DNA of 64,000 nt from Abelmoschus esculentus (GCA_035048815.1 JAUCBN010000006.1:15205001-15269000); one strand, 5' to 3'; positions 22,917 to 34,761 are shown, counted from the first letter of the stretch. Notes: generated by a model from the sequence alone, not told the origin. Numbers and translations are program-made.

Positions 22917-24099
22917 CGTAAAACTAATGTTTTGATATAATAATTGAAAAATAGTTTTGAACTAGTTTGAAAAGATTTTAAAAATGGTTCTTATGTTCAA
23001 ACTACTTGAAAATATATTTAAGATGTTTTTGAGAGATTTTAAATATGTTTTAAATGATTTAAAGAAACCAAATAAGTGTTTTTAACCTAAGTGTCTCGAT
23101 ACACCTTCAAGGTGTTTTGATACATGTTCATCAACGCCATGTTTTCAAAGACAAAATCATAGTGGTATCGATACCCTTTCACCACTGTGATGTTTGGTTT
23201 CTATACCGGTATCTATACCGCTTGTTTCTATACTGGTATCTATACCGCATGTTTCTATACCAGTATCTATAACGTATGTATCTATATCGATATCTATATC
23301 ACTTGTTTCTATACTGGTATCTATACCACCTGTTTTTATACCGGTATCTATACCAGTTTCTAAACACCCCAAACAGTCATAAACGATTTTATGAAACCCC
23401 CCAACGGCTAGGAGCGATTATCGATACCAGTTCTTAAATGCAGGTCAACGATTATTTCCCAAAGAGGGTGTTTCGATACCAGTTCAAGGGGTATCGATAC
23501 CTCATGTACCAGAAGAAGAAGTACATCTTAAAATCAGCTCCAAACGGCCCAAAATATCCACAACGGTCATAAACGGCTAAAAGCTCATTTGGGATGATAA
23601 AAGAAAGCATCAAGCATCAAAAGAAGACTAATGCTTTATTGTAAACAACATTATGATTCAAGAATTGTCTTAGAGCTTAATTCTTACATTTTTGGGGTAG
23701 ACAACACTTGTGAGCTTAATGTATATGTATGTTCAAATGTCTTAGGATTGAGTGAGAGCTTAGTTGCAAACAATTAACCTTGTTAGAAGGATTATCAAAG
23801 TTTACTTAAGTTTATCTCTTGTTTGGGAAGATTCCCAAAGTTCGGGTTATGAACTTTGGATGCTTGATTCGGTTTGAATCAAAGTTTGTAAGGTTTTAGC
23901 CCCCAAAGGAAGAGATTCTAAGTGAATTTGGGAAATCCTTAGTGGGAAGCTAAGGTAGTGGATGTAGGCGTGGCCGAACCACTATAAATCTATGTTCATT
24001 GTCTATCTTTTTGCTTCCACCACAAACACCCAAATTGTCATTTCTCTATAACTTGACAAGCTTTAATCGTTTGTGAATCGAGCACCACCAAGCCTAACA
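22917..24099 (+). repeat. 5' LTR of the Copia-type element
   Basis: This is a direct repeat of 30937-32115 with visible divergence by substitutions and small indels, including a longer minisatellite block. The terminal dinucleotide TG is mutated to CG. Confidence 0.9.
23190..23365 (+). repeat. Minisatellite in 5' LTR
   Basis: A unit of about 30 bp, of the form TTTCTATACCGGTATCTATACC, is repeated five to six times with variation. The equivalent block in the other LTR is at about 31210-31370. The ORFs here (repeated VSIPVSI-like residues) are by-products of the repeat. Confidence 0.85.
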
Positions 24100-24100
24100 A

Positions 24101-24113
24101 TTGGTGTCAGAGC
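24101..24113 (+). other. Primer-binding site
   Basis: TTGGTGTCAGAGC lies one base after the 5' LTR. It matches the TGGTATCAGAGC class complementary to initiator methionine tRNA, except for one base. It is typical of Copia elements. Confidence 0.8.
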
Positions 24114-24204
24114 GAGGCTCAATCGAGGAGGATTAACATCTTATTGAGAAGATTCGGTGAGCTCGATCAATTAACGATCAATCGATAATCAATAACTTAA
24201 TCCA

Positions 24205-25274
24205 TTGATAAGCCACCTTTCTTTGACGGGTCCAACTACTCTCAATAGAAGATAAGGATGAAGTATTTCATCAACTCTAGAGACTAAAAGCTATGAGATA
24301 TAGTGGAAGACGGGCCGTTCGTGCTAAAGAGAACAAAGGCGTAATGGAGCATGGAAGACCGCAAGAAGATTATGCTAAATCACAAGGCTTTGCACATTCT
24401 TGTTTGTGTATTCCATCCAAGCATCTATGAGAAGATATCTTCTTGTGAAAGTGTCAAGGAAGTTTGGGACAAGCTAAAAGTTACATACGAGGGTACAAAC
24501 GAAGTAAAAGAGACCAAGATTGGGCTCTTCAACCAAGAGTATGAGAACTTCAAGATGAATCCGGAAGAGGACATAGCAAAGATGTCCGATCGATTCTCCA
24601 CCATCACCAATGGACTTAGAGGATATGGAGAGATCATTCTAGAGAAGAAGCTTGTTCATAAGTTTATCTATTCTCTTCCCGAGTCATGGGACTCGAAAAA
24701 AACCGTCATCATCGAAGCCAAAAATCTAAAGAGACTCAAGCTTGATGAACTCATGGGGTCACTCCTCACACATCAAATTATGATGAAAGGAAGACAAGAG
24801 GAGAAGAAGAAGAAGGAAAAGATTAGAGCGATGGGGAAGAAAAAGGTTCAAGAGCTTGGTGTAAATGTCAACACCGTTGCTCTAAAATCCTCCAAGTGCA
24901 TCCACTTTAAAGATTCAAGTGAGGAAGATAGTGAAGAAGATGAAGAGCTTGCCCAACTCTTCATCGACTCCGATCGATTCGTGAGGAACAAAAGTAAGAG
25001 ATCCTCAATGCACGAATCAAAGAAGAAGATAAAGGACTCCCACAAGTCTATCAAAAAAGGATCATCTTCAAAGAAGTAAGCATATGTGGCTACTTGGAGT
25101 GATGAGGACTCCACCGAAAATGAAAAAACCAACCTATGCTTGATGGCCCTCAATGAGGGGGAGGTAGTTTTTAACTCTCAAACTTTAAATTCTTATTCAT
25201 TTGATGAGTTACAAGAAGTTTATGATAAATTGGTTTTTGATTTCAAAATTGTATTTTCAAAGAAAAAAAATTGA
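24205..25274 (+). pseudogene. Copia-type gag (UBN2-like) remnant
   Basis: The frame from about 24205 begins with the typical gag start PPFFDGSNYS, and three Trp positions soon after read as stops. An open stretch from 24351 to 25079 carries the core (SCESVKEVWDKLKVTYEGT, LPESWDSKKTVIIEA, LKLDELMGSLLTHQ), followed by a basic and acidic C-terminal region. After a stop the sequence AYVATWSDEDSTENEK continues in frame. No CCHC zinc knuckle can be seen. Shortly after 25274 the homology to Copia ends at the junction with the Gypsy sequence. Confidence 0.8.
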
Positions 25275-25366
25275 TTTCAAAGTTAAAAATTGAAAATGAT
25301 TTACTTTTGAAAACCAATTTGGAGTTTTAAGCAAAAATGAAAAATTTTGAACTTAAAGTTTTTGAT

Positions 25367-28300
25367 TTACAGGGTAGACCTACTGCATCTGGTACCGGTA
25401 GTAGGGACTGACCCAGTCAGTTTAGAGGATCTGCTATATCAGGAGGGTCTCAGCCCGGCTTGGTTTATACTACGAGGAGACAAGAGGATCGGGATGAGTC
25501 AGACGTCATTGCTGGTACTTTTTCTATTCATGCTCTTTCCTTTTTCGCACTTCTTGATAATGGGTCTACACACTCGTATGTCTCTAGTTCTGTGTCTAGA
25601 TATCTGGAAATTCCTATAGAGAATACTAGTAGTTCTATTTTAGTTTATAGTCCTGTAGGTAACCCTGTGGTGGTTACCAAGGTGTATAAAGATTGCCCTC
25701 TTGAGGTTCAAGGGGAAATCTTTCATGTTAATCTGATGGAACTACCGTTTGGAGAGTTCAACTTGATTTTGAGGATGGATTGGCTGTCGGCTCACCGAGT
25801 TACACTGGATTGTGAGCGTAAAAGGGACACTCTGAGAACTTCTGGTGACCGAGAGGTAACTCTTATCGGTGAACGTAGAGGGTTTTTGACTAACGTGATT
25901 TTTGCTCTGAAGGCTGAGAAAATGATCAGGAACGGATCTGTGGCCTACCTTGCCTACATCCTTGACCCAAGACAATCTGATTCTGGGATAGATAAGATCC
26001 GTGTGGTGTGCGAGTTCCCTGATGTCTTTCCAGAAGAGTTATCGGGAGTTCCCTCTAAGTGGGAGGAGGTGGAGTTTGGTATTGAGTTGTATCCGGGGAT
26101 AACTCCAGTATCGATGGCACCGTATCGGATGGCTCCGAAGAAGCTCAAGGAGCTTAAGGTTCAGCTACAGGAACTTTTGGATAGAGGTTTCATTCGACCG
26201 AGTATCTCACCGTGGGGAGCCTCTATCCTCTTTGTTAAAAAGAAATATGGTTCTCTACGGTTGTGTATTGATTATCGGAAGTTGAACTAGTTGACCATCA
26301 AGAATAAGTATCTCCTTCCTCGCATCGATGATCTGTTTGACCAGTTCCGAGGAGCTTCCGTGTTCTCTAAGATAGACTTGAGATCTGGTTATTACCAACT
26401 TAAGGTTAAAGATTCCGATGTTTTCAAAACAGCATTCCGGACTCGTTATGGTCACTACGAGTTTCTGGTAATGCCCTTCGGTCTTACGAATGCCCCTGCA
26501 ACATTCATGGACATGATGAATAGGGTGTTTCGATCCTATCTGGATCAGTTTGTTGTGGTCTTCATTGACGATATTCTGGTTTATTCTAAATCTGAAGAAG
26601 AGCATGAGCAGTATCTCCGTTTTGTTTTACAGACTCTGAGAGAGAAGCAGCTCTATGCAAAGTTCAGTAAATGCGAGTTCTGACTTTCAGAGGTTGTATT
26701 TCTGGGCCATGTTGTTTCCGCTAAGGGTATCCAGGTTGACCCAAAGAAAATTGAGGCTATTTTGGAGTGGAAGCAACCCAAGAATGTGGCTGAGATTTGT
26801 ATTTTTCTAGGGTTAGCGGGTTATTATCGGAGGTTTGTAGAAGACTTTTCTTCTATAGCCGCTCCGTTAACTAAGCTTCTGCGGAAGGATGTTTCATTTA
26901 TATGGTCTGAGGCTCAGCAGGAGAGTTTTGAGAAACTAAAATCAGTTCTGACACAGGCACTAGTTCTGATACAGCCAGAATCGAGAAAACCCTATACCAT
27001 TTATAGTGATACCTCATACACCGGTTTGGGTTGTGTTCTGATGCAGGATGGGAAGGTAGTGGCTTATGCATCTCGATAGTTGAAATCGCATGAGTGTAAC
27101 TACCCCACTCATGATCTAGAGTTAGCGGCTGTAATCTTCGCTCTGAAGATCTGGAGACACTATCTCTATGGAGAGAAGTGTTACATCTTTACAGACCATA
27201 AGAGCCTTAAGTATCTTCTCACTTAGAAAGAGCACAACCTGAGACAACGACGTTGGTTGGAGCTTCTGAAAGACTACGATTGTGAGATTGACTGCCACCC
27301 GGGTAAAGCTAATGTCGTTGTGGATGCCTTGAGTCGCAACACCATTTCAAATTTGAGAGCCCTGTTTGCCCGAATGAGTTTGTTTGAGGATGGCAGTTTG
27401 TTAGCAGAGCTTCGAGTGGTTCTTACACTGATATCTGAAATTTAGGCTGAACAACCTAATGATCCGTTCTTGGCTCATCGGATTACGGAAGTTAAGGAAA
27501 TGACTTCTCAGGATTTTTCTCTGAACCAGGATGGTGTTTTATGTTTCCGGGGTCGTTACTTTGTTTCAATGAACTCTGAGTTAAAACAAGTTATTCTTCG
27601 GGAGGCCCACGATAGTCCGTATTCTATGCATCCGGGAGGTGATAAGATGTATAAGAATCTCCGGGAGAAGTACTGGTGGAAAGGTCTCAATAGGGATGTT
27701 GTCAGCTTTGTATCCAAATGTTTGACTTGTCAGAAAGTCAAAGCAGAGCATCAACGTCCATCTGGACTTCTTCAGCACATCGAGATTCCTCTGTGGAAAT
27801 GGGAGCATGTAAATATGGATTTTTTCATCGGTTTACCTTTGATTCCGTCAAAGAAAGATTCTATCTGGGTTATCGTTGATCATTTGACCAAGTCTGCACA
27901 CTTTATTCCTGTCAAGACCACTTACCCTCTGAGTAAGTTGGACCGGTTATACATCTCTGAGATCGTTCGGTTACATGGAGTGCCTCTATCCATTATATCT
28001 GATCGAGATCTGAGATTTACGTCTAAGTTCTGGGGATCTCTACATACTGCTTTGGGTACTCGGTTGAACTTCAACACTACTTATCACCCTCAAACCGATG
28101 GTCAGTCTGAACGTGTGATTCAGATCCTTGAGGACATGTTGAGAGGTTGCATACTGGATTTCAGAGGTAGTTGGGAGGATTTCTTACCTTTAGCAGAGTT
28201 CGCGTACAATAACAGTTATCAGGCCAGTATTAAGATGGCACCTTATGAGGCTTTGTACGGGCGTAAGTGTCGTACCCCGATTGGTTGGACTGAGCTCACT

Positions 28301-28878
28301 AAGCACCGTTTATTGGGTCCAGATCTTTTTCATGAGGCTGAGGAGACAGTCAGGTTGATTCGGGATCGGCTTAAGGCCGCTTTTGACAAATAGAAATCCT
28401 ACGCAGATTTGAGGCGTAAGGATCTTGAGTTTGAGGTAGGCGATCATGTTTTTCTAAAAGTATCTCCGTGGTAAGGGCAAACTCAGTCCCAGATATATTG
28501 GACCCTATCGTATTCTCAAACGTGTTGGTCCTATTGCTTATCAGCTTGAGTTACCACCAGAACTTGAGCGTATCCATGATGTCTTCCATGTTTCTGTATT
28601 GAGACGTTATCAAGCTAATCCGTCTCATGTCCTGTCAGTAGAGGATTTCGAGATTCGTCCAGATCTGTGTTATGAGGAGGAACCCGTTGGAATTATTGCT
28701 CAGAGACAGAAAGTCCTTCGAAAGAAAACCATTAAGATGGTTAAGGTTCTCTGGCGTAATCGAGGTCTTGATGAGATTACCTGGGAGCCCAAGTCTGTTA
28801 TCAAAGCCCAGTATCCACACCTTTTTGATCTAGGTAAATTTCGAGGACGAAATTTCTATAAGGGGGGAGAGTTGTAAT
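25367..28878 (+). pseudogene. Ty3/Gypsy chromovirus pol remnant (PR-RT-RH-IN-chromodomain)
   Basis: One frame runs from the gag-pol boundary through all pol domains but has stops at 26288, 26681, 27077, 27224, 27443 and 28391, then a frameshift between about 28450 and 28599. Domains in order are the protease (LLDNGSTHSYVS, about 25550), RT (about 26200-26900, FIDDILVYSK at 26561), RNase H (YSDTSYTGLGCVL, about 27000), integrase zinc finger (HPGGDKMYKNL, CLTCQKVK), integrase core (VNMDFFIGLP, IISDRDLRFTSKFW, HPQTDGQSERV) and a C-terminal chromodomain (VLWRNRGLDEITWEPK, about 28740-28800). The protease has DNG where DSG or DTG is expected. The 5' LTR, leader and gag are missing. Confidence 0.92.
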
Positions 28879-29551
28879 ACCCTAAATATTTTTTCCCTAA
28901 TTAGAATCAAATCCCTAATTTTGTGCCCTAATTATTTGGGAATTTTAAAACCAGAATTAGGGACCTTTTTGAAAATTCTGGAAACTGAAGGGCCCTTTTT
29001 GAACTCTTAAGAGTTCAGGCCCTTCAGGTGCAATTTCACCTTTTCAGTTTTAGAAGGTTTTTTTCCCTTGCTTCGTTCGATTCTTGGGAGATTTGTTTCC
29101 TTTTTTTCTTGTCCTTTTTAATCAAATTTGTTCCATTTTTTTCGCCCTTATTTCTTCTATTTTCGTGTGTCTGTGAGCTCTCTCTCCCACTGGTGAAGGT
29201 CGGTAAGTTTCCCTCTTCCGTCTCCATTCTGTTTTGCTTGGTTTGGTTAGTGTTTTAAGCTCAGTTGATCAAATCTGTTTTGGGGAGGTTTTTGTTCGGT
29301 TTTAAGCGTTTTGAATAGGGGTTAGAGTGTCGAAAATCATCCAAACCTGCCCTGGGGAAGTCTGGGATTTTTCCAGATTTTTCTGGAAAATCTGGAAATT
29401 CTAGATTTTCTCGGGAAAATTCATCCTAACCCGTGTCCGACCCGGCCCGACCCGAAACCCGACCAACCCGAAATCCGACCCGTCCGACCTAAATCTGACC
29501 CGATCCGTGACCCGTTGATATCATGCTGATGTTATCAGTTGATGTCACCAC

Positions 29552-29604
29552 TGACGTCATCAGCTGACGTCACTGCTGACGTCAGTATTGACCTGATGAC
29601 GTCA
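29552..29604. promoter_or_regulatory. Cluster of four TGACGTCA sites in the Gypsy LTR
   Basis: Perfect palindromes TGACGTCA occur at 29552, 29565, 29577 and 29597, with several one-base variants (TGATGTCA, TGACATCA) around them. This is the C-box/CRE core bound by plant bZIP factors, including TGA types. It probably acted as an LTR enhancer. Confidence 0.7.
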
Positions 29605-30254
29605 TCTGCTGACATCAGTGTTGACCATGCTGACATCAGCATTGACTTTTCCAACCCAGGCCCACTTTATGTTTTTCGACGTCCTGAGTCCGATGGCGCT
29701 GTTCATTCTTCGAAATTCGAACCCGAAGTGTTGTTATGAGGGCTTTTAAGTTCGAATGCTTATCTGGAAATTATCTTTAGTGGTTTCTGAATCAGTTTCT
29801 GTTCACTTCAGGTGACGTGGATTCCGAGCCCGAGCATCTGCCTCCTCCTCCTCCTGGACGACCTCCTGTCCAACAGCATTCGGGACCCGCATGTGAGTTT
29901 TAGTTAATTTCGGTTTAGTGTACTTATAAGTGAAATGTCATAGTAGGGTGTATAACGATAATTGTTACTCGTAGGTTCTACTCTTGTGCATTCTAGTGGT
30001 AGAGCCGAGTCCAACCGGCGTCAGTATCGTCGTTGAGCTTTCTATTCAGGTGTGTTCTCTTCTGTTTACTCTGTTTTTCAGTATGTTTCGTTTTCTGTTA
30101 AAATTCATATGATCATGCATCATTTTGACATCACATTCCTGTTACTGCTATATGATATGCTTACCTCCTGTTTTATTGTAATGCATGCATTCTGATACTG
30201 TTTATGCATATACATTATATCTGGTAGACTATGTGTACGGGGAAGTTAGTGATT

Positions 30255-30330
30255 ATCACTTCTGTTCAGTGGCTCCACCTGCGGGTCGAGATATCACTTC
30301 TGATCAGTGGCTCCACCTTCGGGTCGAGTT
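30255..30330 (+). repeat. 37-bp tandem duplication in the Gypsy LTR
   Basis: ATCACTTCTGTTCAGTGGCT and its continuation are followed directly by a second copy with a few changes. There are two units. Confidence 0.85.
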
Positions 30331-30922
30331 TCTACTTTTGCTGGTGTGATGGAGTTAGAGGGGTTCAGGGGAACCTACTCTTCTGTTGGTGTTCGGAGAT
30401 GGGTGCATTTCATGCATACACCTCATTATCTGCATATACTGTTCTAAAATCCTGTTTTATCTGTACTTTAGAGACACACTAGGCTCCCTAGGCTACTTCG
30501 ATACTTGGAGATTACTATTTTCAGACTATTACGTATGTTTCATAGTTTTCAGACTATTTTATTATTTTCAGATATTTTATTATCTGTATTGAACTTTGGA
30601 TTCAGAACTTTATTTCGGACTTTCTGAACTTTATACTATTTAATGTTGGATTGAACTTTATTTTATTTGGATATTACAATATGTTTGTAAATAAATTATT
30701 TTAAGCAATTCATTCTTATCTTTTGTTTTAATAAAAACCTACCTTGCGAATCAAGTTTTAATAATGTGAACCCTAACTTTTATTCTAAGAAATTAGATAA
30801 ATTTGGGGGGTTATATAAGAGAGAACTTTAAATGATTTGATTATTTAGTTCTCTTATTCAAAGTTTATTTGACAAAGGGGAGCAATCTCAAAAACAATTT
30901 TTCAAGTTGGTTTTATTATATC

Positions 30923-30936
30923 AAAAAGGGGGAGAT
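30923..30936 (+). other. Polypurine tract of the Copia-type element
   Basis: AAAAAGGGGGAGAT lies immediately before the 3' LTR start (TGTAGAACC at 30937). It primes plus-strand synthesis in LTR elements. Confidence 0.8.
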
Positions 30937-32115
30937 TGTAGAACCAATGTTTTGATATAATAATTGAAAAATGGTTTTGGACTAATTTGAAAAGATTTTA
31001 AAAATGGTTCTTATGTCCAAACTACTTGAAAATATATTTAAGATGTTTTTGAGAGATTTTAAATATGTTTTAAATGATTTAAAAAAACCAAATAAGTGTT
31101 AACCTAGGTGTTTTGATACACCTTCAAGGTATTTCGATAACTGTTCATCAATGTCTTGTTTTCAAAGACAAAATCACAGTGGTATCGATACCCTTTCACC
31201 ACTGTGATGTTTGGTTTCTATACCGGTATCTATATCGCCTGTTTCTATACTAATATCTATACCGCATATTTCTATACCGGTATCTATACCGCTTGTATCT
31301 GTATCGATATCTATACCATATGTTTCTATACTGGTATCTATACCACCTGTTTTTATACTGGTTTCTAAACACCCCCAACGGTCATAAACGATTTTATAAA
31401 AAACTCCAACGGCTAGGAGTGGTATCGATACCGGTATCGATACCAGTTCTTAAATACAGGTCAACAATTATTTCCCAAAGCGGGTGTTTCGATACCAGTT
31501 CAAGGGGTATCGATACCTCCTACACCAGAAGAAGAAATATGTCTTGAAATCAGCTCCAAACGGCTCAAAACACCCACAACGGTCATAAACGGCTAGAAGC
31601 TCATTTTGGATGATAAAAGGAAGCCTCAAGCATCAAGAGAAGACTAATGCTTCATTGTAAACAATATTATGATTCAAGAATTGTCTTAGAGCTTAATTCT
31701 TACATTTTTGGGGACAACACTTGTGAGCTTATTGTTTATGTATGTTCAAGTGTCTTAGGATTAGGTGAGAGCTTAGTTGCAAACAATTAGCTTTGTTAGA
31801 AGGATTATCAAAGTTTGCTTAAGTATATCTCTTGTTTGAGAGGATTCCTAAAGTTCGGGTTATGAACTTTGAATGCTTGATTCGGTTTGAATCAAGGTTT
31901 GTAAGGTTAGCCCTTTAGCCTCAAAAGGAAGAGATTTTTAGTGAATTTGGGAAATCCTTAGTGGGAAGCTAAGGCAGTGGATATAGGCGTGGCCGAAACA
32001 AATCTTTGTGTTCATTGTCTATCTTTTTTCTTCCACCACAAACACCCAAATTGTCACTTCTCCACCACTTGACAAGCTTTAATTGGTTGTGAATCGAGCA
32101 CCTCCAATCCTAACA
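30937..32115 (+). repeat. 3' LTR of the Copia-type element
   Basis: This is the second copy of the 1.18-kb LTR, from TGTAGAACC to CCTAACA. It includes the minisatellite (about 31210-31370) and a double GGTATCGATACC palindrome near 31420-31445. It ends about 660 bp upstream of the CBL start codon. Confidence 0.9.
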
Positions 32116-32120
32116 CATAT

Positions 32121-32773
32121 TCTACTGAGTCAAAAATTACTTATATATATTTTTAAAAAATTAAATATATTTAACACAAAAATTATAGTAATCACTATTA
32201 ATTAATTAAAAAATAATTTTAAAAATTCTGGACCGGCCTCTCCTCTTCATACTATTTTATGCCCTTCTCCCTCCACTCTCTGTCCCGAACTTCCAAGTTT
32301 CTTACAGGCCAAACTAGGAAAGTATTAGTTAAGGTAATTTGTGAACCCCTAAACTAAACACCAAGGTTCATACTTTGATTTATCAAGTTTTGAGTTTTGG
32401 TTCGGTTCATCTCCGCTTTTTGATGTGAAATGTGTTAACACCTCGGTTGAGATCTTTAGCGGTGGCGAACGCTGTCTTTGTCGCGAAATAGCGACTGCGA
32501 CACCGCTACTCCACCGCCTATTTGAAACCATTCTTAGTTTTTCAGTACAATTTCGATCATTTCTCTGAAAACCTTAGGATTTTATTTTATTTTTTCTAGT
32601 TTGTTTCTAATATCGTATTTGTTTTGATTTCAAATCTGTGTATCCGATTTTTAATTAATTTTGTTACTAAACATGCAAGCTTATAGTGTCTTTGCAGGAA
32701 GAACAGAGGAAAGCCTTGAAGCTGTAGTCTAGAACTGCCATTTGTTTAGATTTTTTTCTTCTTTCCCAAGTAA
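32121..32773 (+). promoter_or_regulatory. Promoter and 5' UTR region of the CBL gene
   Basis: This is the only non-transposon DNA between the Copia-type element and the CBL ATG. A sequence TTTGCAGGAAGAACAGAGG near 32700 looks like the acceptor of a 5' UTR intron. No clear TATA box was identified. Confidence 0.4.
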
Positions 32774-34496
32774 ATGGGCTGCTTTCATTCTAAAGTAACA
32801 AGAGAATACCCTGGACACGAAGATCCCATTGCACTCGCTTCACAAACTGCTTGTACGTTACCAAATTATTACAATTTTCTCTTCATTGGCTGTACCCCGT
32901 TGTTTGTTTTGTTTCATGAGGTGAAACGCCGAAATTTCTAAGCATTTTTCAACACACCAATGCTATTTGTTATGGGGTTTTTAATCATTAGTCAACTAAC
33001 ATACAAATTCAGAAGAAGACCCAAATTATTTCTTGTTGATCTTTTATGACCTCGGAAATCTTATTTCTTGAAAACAAGTTACTTTATTCAGTTTGGAAGG
33101 TAGACTATGTAGTGTTCTAACCTTTTTGGGTTGTTTTTGCTTGTATATGCAGTTAGTGTTAGTGAAGTTGAAGCACTCTTTGAGCTATTCAAGAGCATCA
33201 GCTGTTCTGTGATCGATGATGGGTTGATTAACAAGGTACTGTTTCGGGCTTCCTCTGTGTTAATCAGAGTTTTTTCTTTCTTTTCTTTAATGTGATTTTA
33301 GATAAATATTATTACATTCGATGTTGTTGCATGGTTTTAGTGACATTGCTGTTCTATATGCAGGAAGAGTTTCAGTTAGCTCTGTTTATAAATAGGAAGA
33401 AGGAAAACATTTTTGCAAATCGGGTAATTTATTTTGTTGCTTTTGATGATCCTGTAAAAGTTTTTGAGTTTCATTATGCTTTTGTTTAAATTGTGTTTGA
33501 GGAGGCATATGATGGCTAGCAACGAGTGATCCTGCTGCATAATAATCTATAGAATCGAAGTTTGTTTTCCGGGAACATTTACCACTTTTATTCCTTAGCT
33601 ATGTTATGTATATAATTCTATTTCTTTATGAGAGACGGCTTCTCGGTCCTACGTGCAAAATCTAGTAATCTGGTTTGTTTTATTTGTACCGATTGATTCA
33701 TGTTGTTTTTAACATTGTTCTATGCAACCTTCTGATAAGTGCAGATCTTTGATTTATTTGATGCTAAGAAGAAGGGAGTCATTGATTTCGGTGACTTTGT
33801 TCGAGCACTCAATGTCTTCCATCCAAATGCATCTCAAGAGGTCAAAACTGATTGTAAGTAAACAGTTGGTATAATCATCTTGAATTGCACAAAAAATGTT
33901 AATCTACCATCTCGATTTTAATTTGATTGGTTTACGTTCAGTTGCATTTAAACTTTACGACATGGATGGGACGGGTTTTATTGAGCGTAATGAGGTATTT
34001 TGAGCCTGATGCGCATTTTATTTATACATCACACAAACTTCTTTGCTGACAACTTTATCTTATGTGATTGTTGCAGGTCAAGCTAATGCTGATTGCACTT
34101 TTAGGTGAATCTGAAATGAGATTAGCTGATGAAATCATCGAGGTTATTCTCGATAAGGTGAGAATATTTGTGGTAAAGCAGAAAATTTCGATGGTCTTAG
34201 CCACTAAGATTCGTCGTTTTACTGAGACATGGGGATTTATGAACAGACATTCTTGGACGCTGACATTAATCAGGATGGAAAGATAGACATGTTTGAATGG
34301 AAAAACTTTGTGTCCCGTAACCCATCGATATTGAAAATCATGACTCTCCCATATCTCCGGTATGTATTTACCGATATTATAACGGTTTGCGTATAAACAT
34401 TAGTTGCCTGAAAGCTCATCCTACTCATGCAGGGACATAACAACAACATTTCCCAGCTTCATTTTCAATTCCAAAGTAGAAGAGTTTGCTCCATGA
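32774..34496 (+). CDS. Calcineurin B-like calcium sensor (CBL), eight exons, 213 aa
   Basis: CBL proteins bind calcium through four EF-hands and recruit CIPK kinases to membranes. Exons are 32774-32852, 33153-33235, 33364-33423, 33745-33853, 33942-33994, 34077-34157, 34247-34359 and 34433-34496, summing to 642 bp with consistent phase. The N-terminus MGCFHSK has Gly2 and Cys3 for myristoylation and palmitoylation, as in Arabidopsis CBL1/CBL9, which also have 213 residues. EF1 is the CBL-type long loop (SVIDDGLINKEEF). EF2 (DAKKKGVIDFGD) is degenerate. EF3 (DMDGTGFIERNE) and EF4 (DINQDGKIDMFE) are canonical 12-residue loops. The C-terminal FPSF motif (TTFPSFIFNS) with its CIPK phosphorylation serine is present. 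The family is certain; assignment to the CBL1/9 group is inferred from length and N-terminus. Confidence 0.95.
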
Positions 34497-34761
34497 TGTT
34501 GTCATTGATTGTCTCTAATGCGAATAAAACTACTGCCAAGATTTTGTTTCTGTACGGCGAAAGCTATCCAGTTTGCGAAGGGTACTATCCATAGTCTAGA
34601 TATGATTTAGATTGGTAGTTGTGATCCTGTGTAGGCAGTCAAGTTCATTTATAGAGGCAAATGTCAGTTCAGAGTTGGATTTTGGTTTTCATTTTGATGG
34701 ATTGGAGGTTCTATTTTGACTATCAAAATTATTTTTATTTTATCAATTAAAAATTAATATA

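Larger units (their letters stand above)
28873..30815 (+). repeat. 3' LTR of the Gypsy chromovirus
   Basis: It begins TGTAATACCCTAAATA directly after the polypurine tract AAGGGGGGAGAGT and ends near GGGGGGTTATA, where the flanking Copia sequence resumes. It contains GACCCG-rich sequence (29430-29518), the bZIP-site cluster, short ORFs without recognisable content and a 37-bp duplication at about 30255-30330. There is no second copy in the window, so the exact right end is inferred from the usual GGTGTTACA-like terminus. Confidence 0.75.
22917..32115 (+). mobile_element. Copia-type LTR element with a Ty3/Gypsy interior (composite), 9.2 kb
   Basis: Two direct repeats of about 1.18 kb (22917-24099 and 30937-32115) are flanked by the 5-bp duplication CATAT at 22912-22916 and 32116-32120. 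The right copy begins TGTAGAACC and both end CTAACA; the left copy has CG in place of the initial TG. A primer-binding site resembling initiator tRNA-Met follows the left LTR, and a polypurine tract (AAAAAGGGGGAGAT) precedes the right one. Only a gag remnant of the Copia type remains. From about 25367 to 30815 the interior is a 5'-truncated chromovirus with one LTR. The Copia pol genes are absent. Confidence 0.9.

Noticed and set aside
23194..23382. ORFs of repeated VSIPVSI-like or GIDTSIET-like residues
   Set aside because: They are translations of the LTR minisatellite, occur on both strands and have no independent support.
33292..33489. 65-codon plus-strand ORF
   Set aside because: It overlaps exon 3 of the CBL gene and runs into introns on both sides; the splice model explains the sequence.
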